This document shows, piece after piece, positions 8,856-18,099 of a stretch of 64,000 nucleotides of DNA (positions within the stretch are counted from its first letter, which is position 1; each line of letters begins with the position of its first letter). A program made the position numbers and the translations under genes. The notes beneath the pieces were generated by a model. It did no database searches. It was not told where the DNA came from and saw only the letters and a list, made by a program, of their open reading frames with translations. Origin of the DNA: Janibacter terrae NBRC 107853 (lineage in GTDB: Bacteria; Actinomycetota; Actinomycetes; Actinomycetales; Dermatophilaceae); contig NZ_BCUV01000002.1 in NCBI RefSeq assembly GCF_001591405.1, positions 310,001 through 374,000 of the forward strand. The letters run 5' to 3'.

Positions 8856-9943
8856 CGACGGCACCCGACCTCGAGCGCTTCTGGGCGGTGGTGCCCGCCG
8901 GTGGTGCCGGGACGCGGTTGTGGCCCGTCTCCCGCGCGGCCTCGCCGAAGTTCCTCCACGACCTCACCGGCAGCGGCCGCACGCTCATCCAGGCGACCGT
9001 CGACCGGCTGCGCTGCCTGGCCCCCGAGCGGGTCCTCGTCGTCACCGGCGCGGCCCACGCCGCCGCGGTCGCCGAGCAGGTGCCGGACCTCCCTTCGGAC
9101 CTGATCATCGCCGAGCCCTCGCCGCGCGACTCCATGGCCGCGATCGGCCTGGCCGCCGCGGTCCTGGAGCTGCGCGACCCCGAGGCGATCCTCGGCTCCT
9201 TCGCCGCCGACCACGTCATCCGCGACGAGGAGGCCTTCGCCGCCGCGGTCACCGAGGCCGTCGGCGTCGCTCAGCGCGACGACCTGCTCGTGACGATCGG
9301 CATCGAGCCGACCTTCCCCTCGACGGGTTTCGGCTACATCCAGATGGGCCCGCGCCTGCGCGCGCACCCCACGGCCGCGCGGGTGCGCCAGTTCGTCGAG
9401 AAGCCCGACGCCCGCCGCGCCGCCTCCTACCTCGCCACCGGCGAGTTCCGGTGGAACGCCGGCATGTTCGTCGTGCGGGCGAGCACGCTCCTCGACCTCC
9501 TCGCGGGGTGGCACCCCGACCTCGCCGCCGGCCTGCGCGAGATCGCCGCGGCGCCCTCGCTCCTGGAGGAGCGCTGGGCCGGGCTCGAGAAGATCTCGAT
9601 CGACCACGCGGTCGCCGAGCCCGCTGCGGACGAAGGGAGGGTCGCGGTCGTGCCCGGGGTCTTCGACTGGGACGACGTCGGCGACTTCAAGTCGCTCTCC
9701 GGGCTGCTGCCGAAGGGGGAGGGCTCGATGACCGTCGTCGGCGACCCCGCGCAGGTCCAGGCGGTCGACTCGGGCGGTCTCGTGGTCTCCGAGTCCGGGC
9801 GCATGGTCGCGGTCGTCGGGCTCGAGGACGTCGTCGTCGTCGAGACCTCCGACGCTCTCCTCGTGGCCAGTCGTGAGCGCGCCCAGGACGTCAAGCTCGT
9901 CGTCGAGGCGCTCAAGGCCGCCGGACGCACCGACCTCGTGTGA
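8852..9943 (+). CDS. manC: mannose-1-phosphate guanylyltransferase
   Basis: A 363-residue nucleotidyltransferase with the GMP-type signature VVPAGGAGTRLWPVSR near residue 12 and SPKFLHDL (the lysine of the pyrophosphorylase motif) near 32. PSTGFGYIQMG and VEKPD are typical of ManC. It makes GDP-mannose from mannose-1-phosphate and GTP. The length is that of the single-domain ManC, without a phosphomannose isomerase domain. GTG start overlaps the stop of the preceding GT2 gene. It probably supplies donor for the neighbouring GT2 and GT4 enzymes and for general mannosylation. The H37Rv orthologue is in the Rv3264c position of the conserved block. Confidence 0.88.
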   Translation: MTTAPDLERFWAVVPAGGAGTRLWPVSRAASPKFLHDLTGSGRTLIQATVDRLRCLAPERVLVVTGAAHAAAVAEQVPDLPSDLIIAEPSPRDSMAAIGLAAAVLELRDPEAILGSFAADHVIRDEEAFAAAVTEAVGVAQRDDLLVTIGIEPTFPSTGFGYIQMGPRLRAHPTAARVRQFVEKPDARRAASYLATGEFRWNAGMFVVRASTLLDLLAGWHPDLAAGLREIAAAPSLLEERWAGLEKISIDHAVAEPAADEGRVAVVPGVFDWDDVGDFKSLSGLLPKGEGSMTVVGDPAQVQAVDSGGLVVSESGRMVAVVGLEDVVVVETSDALLVASRERAQDVKLVVEALKAAGRTDLV

Positions 9944-9974
9944 GCGCCTCCACGGGCGGGTGCCCGGCCGTCGG

Positions 9975-9980
9975 TAGAGT
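9975..9980 (+). promoter_or_regulatory. -10 box TAGAGT upstream of the M20 amidohydrolase gene
   Basis: TAGAGT ends 9 bases before the ATG at 9990. The expected start site gives a leader of at most three bases. No convincing -35. Confidence 0.4.
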
Positions 9981-9989
9981 TCACCCGAT

Positions 9990-11186
9990 ATGACTGCCCC
10001 CCTCGCCCCGACGCTCCTGCGGGTCATCGACCAGCTGCTGCCGGAGCTGATCGACTTCCGGCGGGACCTGCACGCCCACCCCGAGCTCTCCTTCGAGGAG
10101 CACCGCACGAGCGAGCGGCTGCGCTCGCGGCTCGAGGCAGCGGGCCTCACCCCGCGGTCGGTCGGCGAGACCGGTCTCGTGGTCGACCTCGGCGCCCCCG
10201 AGCCACGACGTCGGGTCGCCCTGCGCGGTGACCTCGACGCGCTGCCGGTGCGCGAGCGCTCCGGTCTCGACTGGAGCTCGACCGTCGACGGCGTCTGCCA
10301 CGCCTGCGGCCACGACGTGCACACGACGGCCCTGCTCGGCGCGGGCCTGGCCCTCGCCGAGGTCGCCGACGAGCTCGCCGCCCGGCACGTCGCGGTCCGC
10401 CTGCTCTTCCAGCCGGCCGAGGAGCGCATGCCCGGTGGCGCGCTGCAGTTCGTGCAGGCCGGCGTCATGCAGGGCGTCGACACCGTCTACGCCGTGCACT
10501 GCGACCCGGCACTCGACGTCGGCGAGATCGGGCTGCGCGAGGGCGCGCTCACCGCCGCGGCCGACCAGGTGACGGTCACGCTGCGCGGCCGGGGTGGCCA
10601 CACCTCCCGCCCCTTCCTCACCGAGGACCTCACGTACGCCCTGGCGAAGGTCATCACCGACGTGCCGGGGGTGCTCAGCCGCAGGGTGGACCCGCGCGCC
10701 GGTCTCGTCCTCGTGTGGGGCAAGGTCTCCGCCGGCGAGGCGATCAACGTCATCCCCTCCACCGGTGTCGCCCAGGGCACCCTGCGGATGCTCGACGTCA
10801 ACCTCTGGGAGGAGATCGGCCCGCTGCTCCACGAGGTCATCGACGACGTCGTGCGCCCCTACGGCGTCGACGCGGCGGTCGACCACGTGCGCGGCGTGCC
10901 GCCGGTCGTCAACGACGCACCCGCCGTGGCGGCGCTCGGTCGCGCGACGATGGCCGCGGGCCTGCGGCCGGTGCCCACGCCGCACAGCCTCGGCGGTGAG
11001 GACTTCGCCTGGATGCTGCACGACGCCGAGGGCGCCATGGCCCGGCTGGGCACGCGCACCCACGGCGGGCGCACCTTCGACCTCCACCAGGGGGACCTCG
11101 TCGTCGACGAGGGCGCGGTGCGCAACGGCACGGCCCTGCTCGCCATCGCCGCGGCGGGGGAGTGGACGCGGGTCGAGGCGGACTGA
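9990..11186 (+). CDS. M20 family amidohydrolase (AmiB1/hippurate hydrolase-like)
   Basis: A 398-residue metallo-amidohydrolase. RRDLHAHPELSFEEHRTS opens the family signature, CGHDVHTT (near residue 105) carries metal-binding histidine and aspartate, PAEERMPGG holds the catalytic glutamate, and SLGGEDFAWML near the C-terminus supplies the last metal histidine region. The dimerisation insert lies between about residues 185 and 305. Members hydrolyse N-acyl or N-carbamoyl amino acids or small amides; the substrate is not readable here. The M. tuberculosis relative sits beside the PNP/phosphomannomutase pair. A stem-loop follows the stop at 11199-11236. Confidence 0.85.
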   Translation: MTAPLAPTLLRVIDQLLPELIDFRRDLHAHPELSFEEHRTSERLRSRLEAAGLTPRSVGETGLVVDLGAPEPRRRVALRGDLDALPVRERSGLDWSSTVDGVCHACGHDVHTTALLGAGLALAEVADELAARHVAVRLLFQPAEERMPGGALQFVQAGVMQGVDTVYAVHCDPALDVGEIGLREGALTAAADQVTVTLRGRGGHTSRPFLTEDLTYALAKVITDVPGVLSRRVDPRAGLVLVWGKVSAGEAINVIPSTGVAQGTLRMLDVNLWEEIGPLLHEVIDDVVRPYGVDAAVDHVRGVPPVVNDAPAVAALGRATMAAGLRPVPTPHSLGGEDFAWMLHDAEGAMARLGTRTHGGRTFDLHQGDLVVDEGAVRNGTALLAIAAAGEWTRVEAD

Positions 11187-11198
11187 CCTCCCCCTCGT

Positions 11199-11236
11199 CC
11201 GGCAGGGTCCTGCCCTGCAAGGGAAAACCCTGCCGG
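11199..11236. terminator. stem-loop after the M20 amidohydrolase gene
   Basis: Arms CCGGCAGGGT (11199-11208) and ACCCTGCCGG (11227-11236) are perfectly complementary around an 18-base loop that itself can fold (CCTGCCCTGC). There is no T-tract, as usual in GC-rich actinobacteria. Either an intrinsic terminator or a structured element upstream of the nucleoside operon. Confidence 0.55.
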
Positions 11237-11291
11237 AGGTGCGCGAGGGGTCGCGGTCTCATAACAGTTGGCCCACGGATCGCATCGGCTG

Positions 11292-11320
11292 GTGACCCCG
11301 GGCGTACCCGGACGTAGCAT
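11292..11320 (+). promoter_or_regulatory. putative promoter of the nucleoside uptake operon with inner inverted repeat
   Basis: GTGACC (11292-11297) and TAGCAT (11315-11320) are 17 bases apart and fit -35/-10 elements. Between them lies CCGGG-CGTA-CCCGG (11298-11311), an inverted repeat well placed for a repressor. A leader of about 55 bases then reaches the AGAAGGAG ribosome site. No regulator gene adjoins the operon, so the binding protein is unknown. Confidence 0.35.
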
Positions 11321-11378
11321 CCCCCGGACGGCATGCGCCATCGCGTGCCCTGTACCCCTGCTCGAGAAGGAGAGCGCC

Positions 11379-12416
11379 TTGCGTCACACCGTGAAGGCTG
11401 CATCGATCATGTCCGTCGCCGCACTGGCCCTGAGCGCGTGCGGTGGGAGTGACTCCGGTGGTGACGCCACCTCCGGCGAGGGCGGCGGCAGCGACGTCAA
11501 GGCCTGCCTCGCCTACGACGTGGGTGGTCGCGGCGACCAGTCGTTCAACGACTCCGCCGCCAAGGGCCTGGACCAGGCCAAGGACGAGCTCGGCGTCGAG
11601 ATCGACGAGGTCGAGGCCAGCCAGGGCGAGAACGACGCGGCCCGCGAGGACCGCCTCAACCAGCTCGTCGACGCCGGGTGCACCAACATCATCGGTGTCG
11701 GCTTCATCTACGCCAACGCGATCGGTGCCGCGGCCAAGGCCAACCAGGACATCAGCTTCGCCGTCATCGACGACGCCTCCGACGCGTCCAAGGCCGACAA
11801 CGTCGCCCAGCTGACCTTCGCCGAGCAGGAGGGCTCCTTCCTCGTCGGCGCGGCCGCCGCGATGAAGTCCAAGAGCGGCAAGGTCGGCTTCATCGGTGGG
11901 ACGGACGTGCCGCTGATCAACAAGTTCGAGGCGGGCTTCGAGGCCGGCGCCAAGGCCGTCGACCCCAAGATCGACATCCAGGTCAAGTACCTCGCCGAGG
12001 ACGGCTCCGGCTTCGCCGACCCGGCGAAGGGCAAGACCGCCGCCCAGGGCATGTACGACAAGGGCGCGGACGTCGTCTACCACGCGGCCGGCGGCTCCGG
12101 CTCGGGTGTCTTCAAGGCGGCGTCCGAGAGCAAGAAGATGGCGATCGGCGTCGACTCCGACCAGGCCAAGACGGCCGACGCGAGCGTCCGCGACGTCATC
12201 ATCACCTCGATGGTCAAGAACGTCGACGTGGCGGTCTTCGACTACATCAAGGCCAGCGTCGACGGCAAGCCGCAGTCCGGCAACATCGTCTACGGCCTCA
12301 AGGAGGGTGGCGTCTCCTACGCCACCACCGGCGGCAAGATCGACGACATCACCAAGGACCTCGACGACTACGAGCAGCAGATCATCGACGGGAAGATCTC
12401 CGTCCCGTCCAAGTGA
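11379..12416 (+). CDS. BMP-family nucleoside-binding lipoprotein
   Basis: A 345-residue ABC substrate-binding protein of the BMP/PnrA family. The signal peptide ends in the lipobox LSAC (Cys21), followed by a Ser/Gly-rich linker and two alpha/beta lobes; AYDVGGRGDQSFND near residue 45 is the characteristic first ligand-binding segment. The protein is expected to be anchored outside the membrane and to capture nucleosides for the permease encoded downstream. TTG at 11379 is chosen because it begins a proper signal peptide and follows GAAGGAG by 8 bases; an upstream in-frame start would add residues lacking signal features. Confidence 0.9.
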   Translation: MRHTVKAASIMSVAALALSACGGSDSGGDATSGEGGGSDVKACLAYDVGGRGDQSFNDSAAKGLDQAKDELGVEIDEVEASQGENDAAREDRLNQLVDAGCTNIIGVGFIYANAIGAAAKANQDISFAVIDDASDASKADNVAQLTFAEQEGSFLVGAAAAMKSKSGKVGFIGGTDVPLINKFEAGFEAGAKAVDPKIDIQVKYLAEDGSGFADPAKGKTAAQGMYDKGADVVYHAAGGSGSGVFKAASESKKMAIGVDSDQAKTADASVRDVIITSMVKNVDVAVFDYIKASVDGKPQSGNIVYGLKEGGVSYATTGGKIDDITKDLDDYEQQIIDGKISVPSK

Positions 12417-12428
12417 CGCCCTGATCGA

Positions 12429-12469
12429 GACGGGGTCCGTCGGCGCCGAGTGCGTCGCCGGACCCCGTC
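12429..12469 (+). terminator. intercistronic stem-loop between lipoprotein and ATPase genes
   Basis: Perfect 11-base arms GACGGGGTCCG (12429-12439) and CGGACCCCGTC (12459-12469) with a 19-base loop. Such hairpins after a binding-protein gene commonly stabilise the upstream mRNA or partly terminate, giving more binding protein than transporter. The hairpin is seen; the role is inference. Confidence 0.6.
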
Positions 12470-12496
12470 CCTGTCGGAGCCACCACCGGAGGCATC

Positions 12497-14038
12497 ATGA
12501 GCAGCACCACCCCAGCGCCCGTGACCGGGGGCGGCGGCCTGGCCGTCGAGGTCGAGGGCATCACCAAGAGGTTCCCGGGCGTCGTCGCCAACCGCGACGT
12601 CACCTTCGGTGTCCGCCGCGGCACCGTCCACGCCATCGTCGGGGAGAACGGCGCCGGCAAGTCGACGCTGATGAAGATGCTCTACGGGGTGCAGAAGCCC
12701 GACGAGGGCACGATCCGCATCAACGGCGAACCCGTGACGATGTCCAGCCCGTCCGAGGCGATCAAGCACGGCGTGGGCATGGTCTTCCAGCACTTCATGC
12801 TCGCGGACAACCTCACGGTGACCGAGAACGTCGTCCTCGGCGCCGAGCGTCTGCACGGCATCCGGGGCGGGGCGCGGGCCGAGATCACCCGCATCTCCGA
12901 CGAGTACGGCCTCGACATCGACCCCGACGCCCTCGTCGCCGACCTCGGCGTCGGGGCGCGCCAGCGCGTCGAGATCCTCAAGGTGCTCTACCGGGGGGCC
13001 CGCACGATCATCCTCGACGAGCCGACCGCCGTGCTCGTGCCCCAGGAGGTCGAGGAGCTCTTCGACAACCTGCGTGAGCTGAAGCGCGAGGGCATCACCG
13101 TCCTGTTCATCTCGCACAAGCTGGACGAGGTGCTCTCCGTCGCCGACGCGGTCACCGTGATCCGCCGCGGGACGACGGTCGACACCGTCGACCCGGCCGG
13201 CGTCACCGCGCGCCAGCTCGCCGAGCTCATGGTCGGCTCGGAGCTGCCGACCCCGCAGACCGAGGAGTCGACGGTCACCGACCGGGTCGTGCTCTCGATG
13301 CGGGAGATCACCCTGCGGGGCCACGGTCGCGACCTGCTGCAGGACATCACGCTGGACATCCATGCGGGGGAGGTCCTGGGCATCGCCGGGGTCGAGGGCA
13401 ACGGCCAGGCCGAGCTCGTCGAGGTCCTCATGGGCATGCTCGAGCCGACCTCCGGCACCGTCCACCTCGAGGGCACCGACATCTCGGACTGGGACGTGCG
13501 CGCCATCCGCGAGGCGGGCGTCGGCTACATCCCGGAGGACCGCCACCGCCAAGGGTTGCTCCTCGACGCCCCGCTGTGGGAGAACCGCATGCTGGGCCAC
13601 CAGACGGAGGCGCCGTCCTCGAGACGTGGGCTGCTCACCCCTTCGGCCGCGAAGGCGGACACCGAGCGGATCGTGCGCGAGTACGACGTGCGCACCCCGG
13701 GCATCGACGTGACCGTCGGCTCGCTGTCCGGCGGCAACCAGCAGAAGCTCATCGTCGGCCGCGAGATGAGCCACCACCCCAAGGTGCTCGTCGCGAGCCA
13801 CCCGACCCGAGGCGTCGACGTCGGCGCGCAGGCTGCCATCTGGGACCTCGTCCGCGACGCGCGGCGCGAGGGGCTCGCCGTGCTGCTCGTCAGCGCCGAC
13901 CTCGAGGAGCTCATCGGGCTCTCCGACACGATCAAGGTCATCCTGCGGGGGCGGATCACCGGTGAGTTCGACCCCGACACCGTGACCAGCCAGGAGCTCG
14001 GCAGCGCGATGACCGGCGCCGGTAAGGACGCATCATGA
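12497..14038 (+). CDS. nucleoside ABC transporter ATP-binding protein (two ABC cassettes)
   Basis: A 513-residue tandem ATPase. Cassette one has Walker A GENGAGKST near residue 55 and Walker B IILDEPTAVL near 175. Cassette two has GVEGNGQAEL in place of a strict P-loop and the signature SLSGGNQQKL near 415. This asymmetry, with a degenerate second site, is normal for the sugar/nucleoside import (YufO/RbsA-like) group. In the last cassette the usual Walker B segment reads LVASHPTRGVD, without an acidic residue at the expected position. It couples ATP hydrolysis to uptake through the two permeases that follow; the stop overlaps the next start as ATGA. Confidence 0.92.
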   Translation: MSSTTPAPVTGGGGLAVEVEGITKRFPGVVANRDVTFGVRRGTVHAIVGENGAGKSTLMKMLYGVQKPDEGTIRINGEPVTMSSPSEAIKHGVGMVFQHFMLADNLTVTENVVLGAERLHGIRGGARAEITRISDEYGLDIDPDALVADLGVGARQRVEILKVLYRGARTIILDEPTAVLVPQEVEELFDNLRELKREGITVLFISHKLDEVLSVADAVTVIRRGTTVDTVDPAGVTARQLAELMVGSELPTPQTEESTVTDRVVLSMREITLRGHGRDLLQDITLDIHAGEVLGIAGVEGNGQAELVEVLMGMLEPTSGTVHLEGTDISDWDVRAIREAGVGYIPEDRHRQGLLLDAPLWENRMLGHQTEAPSSRRGLLTPSAAKADTERIVREYDVRTPGIDVTVGSLSGGNQQKLIVGREMSHHPKVLVASHPTRGVDVGAQAAIWDLVRDARREGLAVLLVSADLEELIGLSDTIKVILRGRITGEFDPDTVTSQELGSAMTGAGKDAS

Positions 14039-15132
14039 AGCTCGACCCGCGCCGCCTGGCGCTCACCCTCGCGGCCCCGGTGCTCGCCGTCGTCGTGGCC
14101 TTCGTCGTCACCTCGCTCGTGCTCGTCGCGGTGGGCGACCCGGTCGGCAAGGTGTGGGCGACGCTGCTGTCCGAACCCAAGCCCCGCACCATCGTCAACA
14201 TCGTCAACAGCGGGATCACCTACTACATCGCCGCCGTCGCCGTCGCGGTCGGCTTCAAGATGAAGCTGTTCAACATCGGCGTCGACGGCCAGTACCGCAT
14301 CGCCACCTTCGCCGCGGCGCTCGTCGCCGGCAACGGCTGGCTGCCCGGGCCGCTCAACATCGTCCTGGCCCTGCTCGTCGCGATGCTCGTCGGGGGTCTC
14401 TGGGCCGGTATCGCCGGCTGGCTCAAGGTCCGCCGCGGCGTCTCCGAGGTCATCTCGACGATCATGCTCAACGCGATCTCCGGCGGCCTCGTCGCGTGGG
14501 GCCTGCGCTCGTGGGGACAGCGCGCCGAGGGCAGCAACACCCGCAGCACGCAGGAGATCCCGGCCTCGAGCCAGCTCGAGGGACTCGGGCTCGTCCCGGG
14601 CGCGACGGGCAAGGTCTACACCCTGCTCCTCCTCGCGGTCCTCCTCGGCATCGGCTACTGGTTCGTCATCAACCGCACCCGCTTCGGCTTCGACGTGCGC
14701 GCGACCGGTGAGTCCGAGTCGGCCGCGGTCGCGAGCGGCGTGAAGGTCCCGCGGATGGTCCTCGTCGCGATGATCGCCTCGGGTGCCGTCGCCGGCCTCA
14801 TCGGCATGCCGGGCTTCTTCGGCGCCGACCACAGCTACGGCATGAACTTCCAGTCGGGCGTCGGCTTCATCGGCATCGGCGTCGCCCTCCTCGGCCGCAA
14901 CCACCCGATCGGCATCGCCTTCGCGGCCTTGCTGTGGTCGTGGCTGGAGAAGGCGAGCGACGGGCTGCAGCTGCGCGCCGACGTCTCGCCCGCGCTCGTC
15001 TTCATCATCCAGGGCGTCATCCTCCTGGCGGTCGTCATCGCCTACGAGGTCGTCCACCGCATCGAGCAGCGCATGGAGCAGCGGCACGTCGCCCGTCAGC
15101 TCGATGCCACGACGGAAGGAGCCCCGGCATGA
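14035..15132 (+). CDS. nucleoside ABC transporter permease 1
   Basis: A 365-residue polytopic membrane protein of the BPD_transp_2 family (YufP/NupP-like). Hydrophobic spans run from about residue 12 to 345. The conserved cytoplasmic segment RATGESESAAVASGVKV near residue 222 (the RA-GE-x-AA-G motif) contacts the ATPase. The start overlaps the ATPase stop and its own stop overlaps the second permease start (ATGA both times), so the four transporter genes are one translational unit. Substrate is inferred as nucleosides from the salvage genes downstream. Confidence 0.9.
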   Translation: MKLDPRRLALTLAAPVLAVVVAFVVTSLVLVAVGDPVGKVWATLLSEPKPRTIVNIVNSGITYYIAAVAVAVGFKMKLFNIGVDGQYRIATFAAALVAGNGWLPGPLNIVLALLVAMLVGGLWAGIAGWLKVRRGVSEVISTIMLNAISGGLVAWGLRSWGQRAEGSNTRSTQEIPASSQLEGLGLVPGATGKVYTLLLLAVLLGIGYWFVINRTRFGFDVRATGESESAAVASGVKVPRMVLVAMIASGAVAGLIGMPGFFGADHSYGMNFQSGVGFIGIGVALLGRNHPIGIAFAALLWSWLEKASDGLQLRADVSPALVFIIQGVILLAVVIAYEVVHRIEQRMEQRHVARQLDATTEGAPA

Positions 15133-16391
15133 CCCTCAGCGTCGGGACCGAGACCGAGGTCGAGCCCGCCCGGCCCTCTCGCCGGGTGCCCTTCTGGTTC
15201 TGGCCGCTGGCCCTCGCCGGCTTCATCGTCGTGCTCTCGACGATCCGCGTCGTCACCGGGCAGGGCGACATCGCCTCGTCCGGCACCCTGAGCGCCGCCC
15301 TCGCCTGGGCCATGCCCCTGGCCCTCGCCGGCCTCGGTGGTCTGTGGTCGGAGCGGGCCGGCGTCATCAACATCGGGCTCGAGGGGATGATGGTCCTCGG
15401 CACGTGGGGCGCTGCCTTCGGGGCGATCCACGCCGGTCCGTGGGGCGGCGTGCTCGGTGCGCTCGTCTGCGGTGCGCTCGGTGGCCTGGTCCACGCCCTC
15501 GCGACCGTCACCTTCGGCGTCGACCACATCGTCTCCGGTGTGGCCCTGAACATCGTCGCCGTCGGTGTCGCGAGCTACCTCGCGGCGCGCTTCTTCGGCC
15601 AGGTCGAGGGCGGCAGCGACGTCCAGTCGCCGCAGCTGCCCGGGCTGCCGAAGCTGGGGATCCCCGGCATCTCGGAGCCGCTGGCCAGCGTCGAGGCCAA
15701 GGGCTGGTTCTTCGTCTCCGAGGTGGCCGCCGTGCTGCGCGCCGCGACGACGGGCCTGTCCGCCCTCACCGTCATCGCCCTGCTGCTGATCGCCGGGACG
15801 TGGTACGTCCTGTGGCGCACCCCCTTCGGCCTGCGGGTGCGCAGCTGTGGTGAGTCGCCGGTGGCCGCCGAGACGCTCGGCGTCAACGTCTACCTCTACA
15901 AGTACATCGCCGTCGTCGCCTCGGGCGGCCTCGCCGGGCTCGGTGGTGGCTTCCTCGCGATGGTCGCCTCCGACGCCTACCGCGAGGGCCAGACCGGCGG
16001 CCGGGGCTACATCGGTCTCGCCGCGATGATCTTCGGCAACTGGCGCCCGGGTGGCGTGCTCATGGGCTCGGGCCTCTTCGGCTACATGGACGCGCTCCAG
16101 CTGCGCGGCGGCGGCGCCGCGCTGCACGCGCTGCTGCTCCTCGTCGCGCTCGTCCTCCTCGGCATCGGTCTGTGGCAGGTCCTGCGCCGCCGAGCGTTCG
16201 TGCAGGGGACCTTCGCGGTCGTGGCGGGCCTCGTCGTCGTCGTCTACTGGGCCCTCAGCGACACCGTCCCGGGCGAGATCACCCCCTTCGCCCCGCACCT
16301 GACGACCCTGCTCGTGCTCGCCTTCGCCAGCCAACGGCTGCGGATGCCCGCGGCCGACGGCAAGGTCTACCGCAGGGGAGAGGGCCACTGA
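15129..16391 (+). CDS. nucleoside ABC transporter permease 2
   Basis: A 420-residue BPD_transp_2 permease (YufQ/NupQ-like), partner of the preceding one. SERAGVINIGLEGMM near residue 75 and RSCGESPVAAETLGVNVY near 238 are the family landmarks. It has an extra periplasmic stretch near residues 155-180 and a longer C-terminal membrane part than permease 1. The ATG at 15129 is fixed by the ATGA overlap with the upstream gene; a longer upstream frame is not membrane-like. One base separates its stop from the cytidine deaminase start. Confidence 0.9.
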   Translation: MTLSVGTETEVEPARPSRRVPFWFWPLALAGFIVVLSTIRVVTGQGDIASSGTLSAALAWAMPLALAGLGGLWSERAGVINIGLEGMMVLGTWGAAFGAIHAGPWGGVLGALVCGALGGLVHALATVTFGVDHIVSGVALNIVAVGVASYLAARFFGQVEGGSDVQSPQLPGLPKLGIPGISEPLASVEAKGWFFVSEVAAVLRAATTGLSALTVIALLLIAGTWYVLWRTPFGLRVRSCGESPVAAETLGVNVYLYKYIAVVASGGLAGLGGGFLAMVASDAYREGQTGGRGYIGLAAMIFGNWRPGGVLMGSGLFGYMDALQLRGGGAALHALLLLVALVLLGIGLWQVLRRRAFVQGTFAVVAGLVVVVYWALSDTVPGEITPFAPHLTTLLVLAFASQRLRMPAADGKVYRRGEGH

Positions 16392-16392
16392 C

Positions 16393-16800
16393 ATGGAGGT
16401 CACGGACGCCGACTGGGAGCGCGTGCGGGTGACCGCGGTCGAGGCCATGGAGCGGGCGTACGCGCCCTACTCCCACTTCCCGGTCGGCGTCGCCGGCCTC
16501 GCCGACGACGGGCGGCTGGTGAGCGGCTGCAACGTCGAGAACGCGTCGTACGCCGTCGGGCTGTGCGCCGAGTGCGGTCTCGTGAGCGACCTCGTGCGCA
16601 CCGGCGGCGGCCTGCTCGTCGCCGTGTGGTGCGTCGACGCACGCGGTGAGACCCTGATGCCGTGCGGCCGCTGCCGACAGCTCCTCTGGGAGCACGGTGG
16701 GCCGCAGTGCCGCATCCAGACCCCCGAGGGGGAGCTGACGATCGCCGACATCCTCCCGCAGGCCTTCGGCGCGCAGGACCTGACGAAGGGAGCACCGTGA
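16393..16800 (+). CDS. cdd: cytidine deaminase
   Basis: A 135-residue tetrameric-type cytidine deaminase. NVENASYAVGLCAECG gives the active-site glutamate and first zinc cysteine, and MPCGRCRQLL the remaining two zinc cysteines. It converts cytidine and deoxycytidine to uridine forms, feeding the phosphorylase downstream. The length is normal for the short family. Its last bases overlap the GTG of deoA (GTGA). Fifth gene of the uptake operon, so salvage is co-regulated with import. Confidence 0.95.
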   Translation: MEVTDADWERVRVTAVEAMERAYAPYSHFPVGVAGLADDGRLVSGCNVENASYAVGLCAECGLVSDLVRTGGGLLVAVWCVDARGETLMPCGRCRQLLWEHGGPQCRIQTPEGELTIADILPQAFGAQDLTKGAP

Positions 16801-18098
16801 CCGAGCAGCACGACGTCGTCGACATCATCCGGACCAAGCGTGACCGGGGAGAGCTCACGGACGGGCAGATCGACTGGGTGATCGACGCCTACACCCGTGG
16901 GGTCGTCGCCGACGAGCAGATGTCGGCGCTGGCCATGGCGATCCTCCTCAACGGCATGACCCGCCCCGAGATCGCGCGCTGGACCGCGGCCATGATCGCG
17001 AGCGGGGAGCGGATGGACTTCGCCGCCCTGAGCCGCCCCACCTCGGACAAGCACTCGACCGGCGGCGTGGGTGACAAGATCACGCTGCCCCTGGCGCCGC
17101 TCGTCGCCGTCTTCGACGTCGCCGTCCCGCAGCTGTCCGGCCGCGGGCTCGGCCACACCGGCGGGACGCTCGACAAGCTGGAGTCCGTCCCCGGGTGGCG
17201 GGCCGACCTCACCAACGCCGAGATGCTCGCCCAGCTCGAGGACGTCGGTGCGGTCATCTGCGCCGCCGGCGCGGGCCTGGCCCCGGCTGACAAGAAGCTC
17301 TACGCGCTGCGGGATGTCACGGGGACCGTCGAGGCCATCCCGCTCATCGCCAGCTCGATCATGAGCAAGAAGATCGCCGAGGGCACCGGCTCGCTCGTCC
17401 TCGACGTCAAGGTCGGGTCCGGGGCCTTCATGAAGTCCCGTGAGGACGCCACCGAGCTCGCCCGCACGATGGTCGACCTCGGCACCGACGCGGGGGTCGA
17501 CACCGTCGCGCTGATCACCGACATGTCCGTGCCGCTCGGACTGACCGCCGGCAACGCCCTCGAGGTGCGCGAGTCCGTCGAGGTCCTCTCGGGCGGGGGA
17601 CCGGCCGACGTCGTCGACCTCACCGTCGCGCTCGCCGACGAGATGACCCGCGCCGCCGGCAAGGACGTCGGTACCGACGAGCTGCGCGCGGCCCTGGCCG
17701 ACGGCCGGGCCATGGACGTGTGGCGTCGGATGATCTCCGCGCAGGGCGGCGACCCCGACGCCGAGCTCCCCACCGCCCGCGAGACCGAGACGATCACCGC
17801 GGACGCCGACGGCCACCTGGCCGAGCTCGACGCGATGTCCGTCGGGGTCGCGGCCTGGCGGCTGGGTGCCGGTCGCGCCCGCAAGGAGGACCCCGTGCAG
17901 GCCGGCGCCGGCGTGGAGCTGCACGCCCGCCCGGGGGACCGCGTCAGCGCCGGTCAGCCGCTCATGACGCTGCACACCGACACCCCGGAGCGCTTCGAGC
18001 GCGCCCGGCAGGCGCTCGAGGGCGGGTGGCGGATCACGCGGGAGGCGCCCCCTTCGTCCCCGATCGTGCTGGACCGCATCACCGCAGAGGAGCGCTGA
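16797..18098 (+). CDS. deoA: thymidine/pyrimidine-nucleoside phosphorylase
   Basis: A 433-residue nucleoside phosphorylase II. DKHSTGGVGDKITLPLAPLVA near residue 85 is the family phosphate/glycine-rich signature (written here in part), and SGRGLGHTGGTLDKLES near 115 is the active-site loop. It cleaves thymidine or deoxyuridine to base and deoxyribose-1-phosphate. The C-terminal beta domain (about 345-433) is complete. GTG start is set by the overlap with cdd. A short coding gene and then add follow in the same operon; deoC on the other strand at 20494 would use the deoxyribose phosphate. Confidence 0.94.
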   Translation: MTEQHDVVDIIRTKRDRGELTDGQIDWVIDAYTRGVVADEQMSALAMAILLNGMTRPEIARWTAAMIASGERMDFAALSRPTSDKHSTGGVGDKITLPLAPLVAVFDVAVPQLSGRGLGHTGGTLDKLESVPGWRADLTNAEMLAQLEDVGAVICAAGAGLAPADKKLYALRDVTGTVEAIPLIASSIMSKKIAEGTGSLVLDVKVGSGAFMKSREDATELARTMVDLGTDAGVDTVALITDMSVPLGLTAGNALEVRESVEVLSGGGPADVVDLTVALADEMTRAAGKDVGTDELRAALADGRAMDVWRRMISAQGGDPDAELPTARETETITADADGHLAELDAMSVGVAAWRLGAGRARKEDPVQAGAGVELHARPGDRVSAGQPLMTLHTDTPERFERARQALEGGWRITREAPPSSPIVLDRITAEER

Positions 18099-18099
18099 G

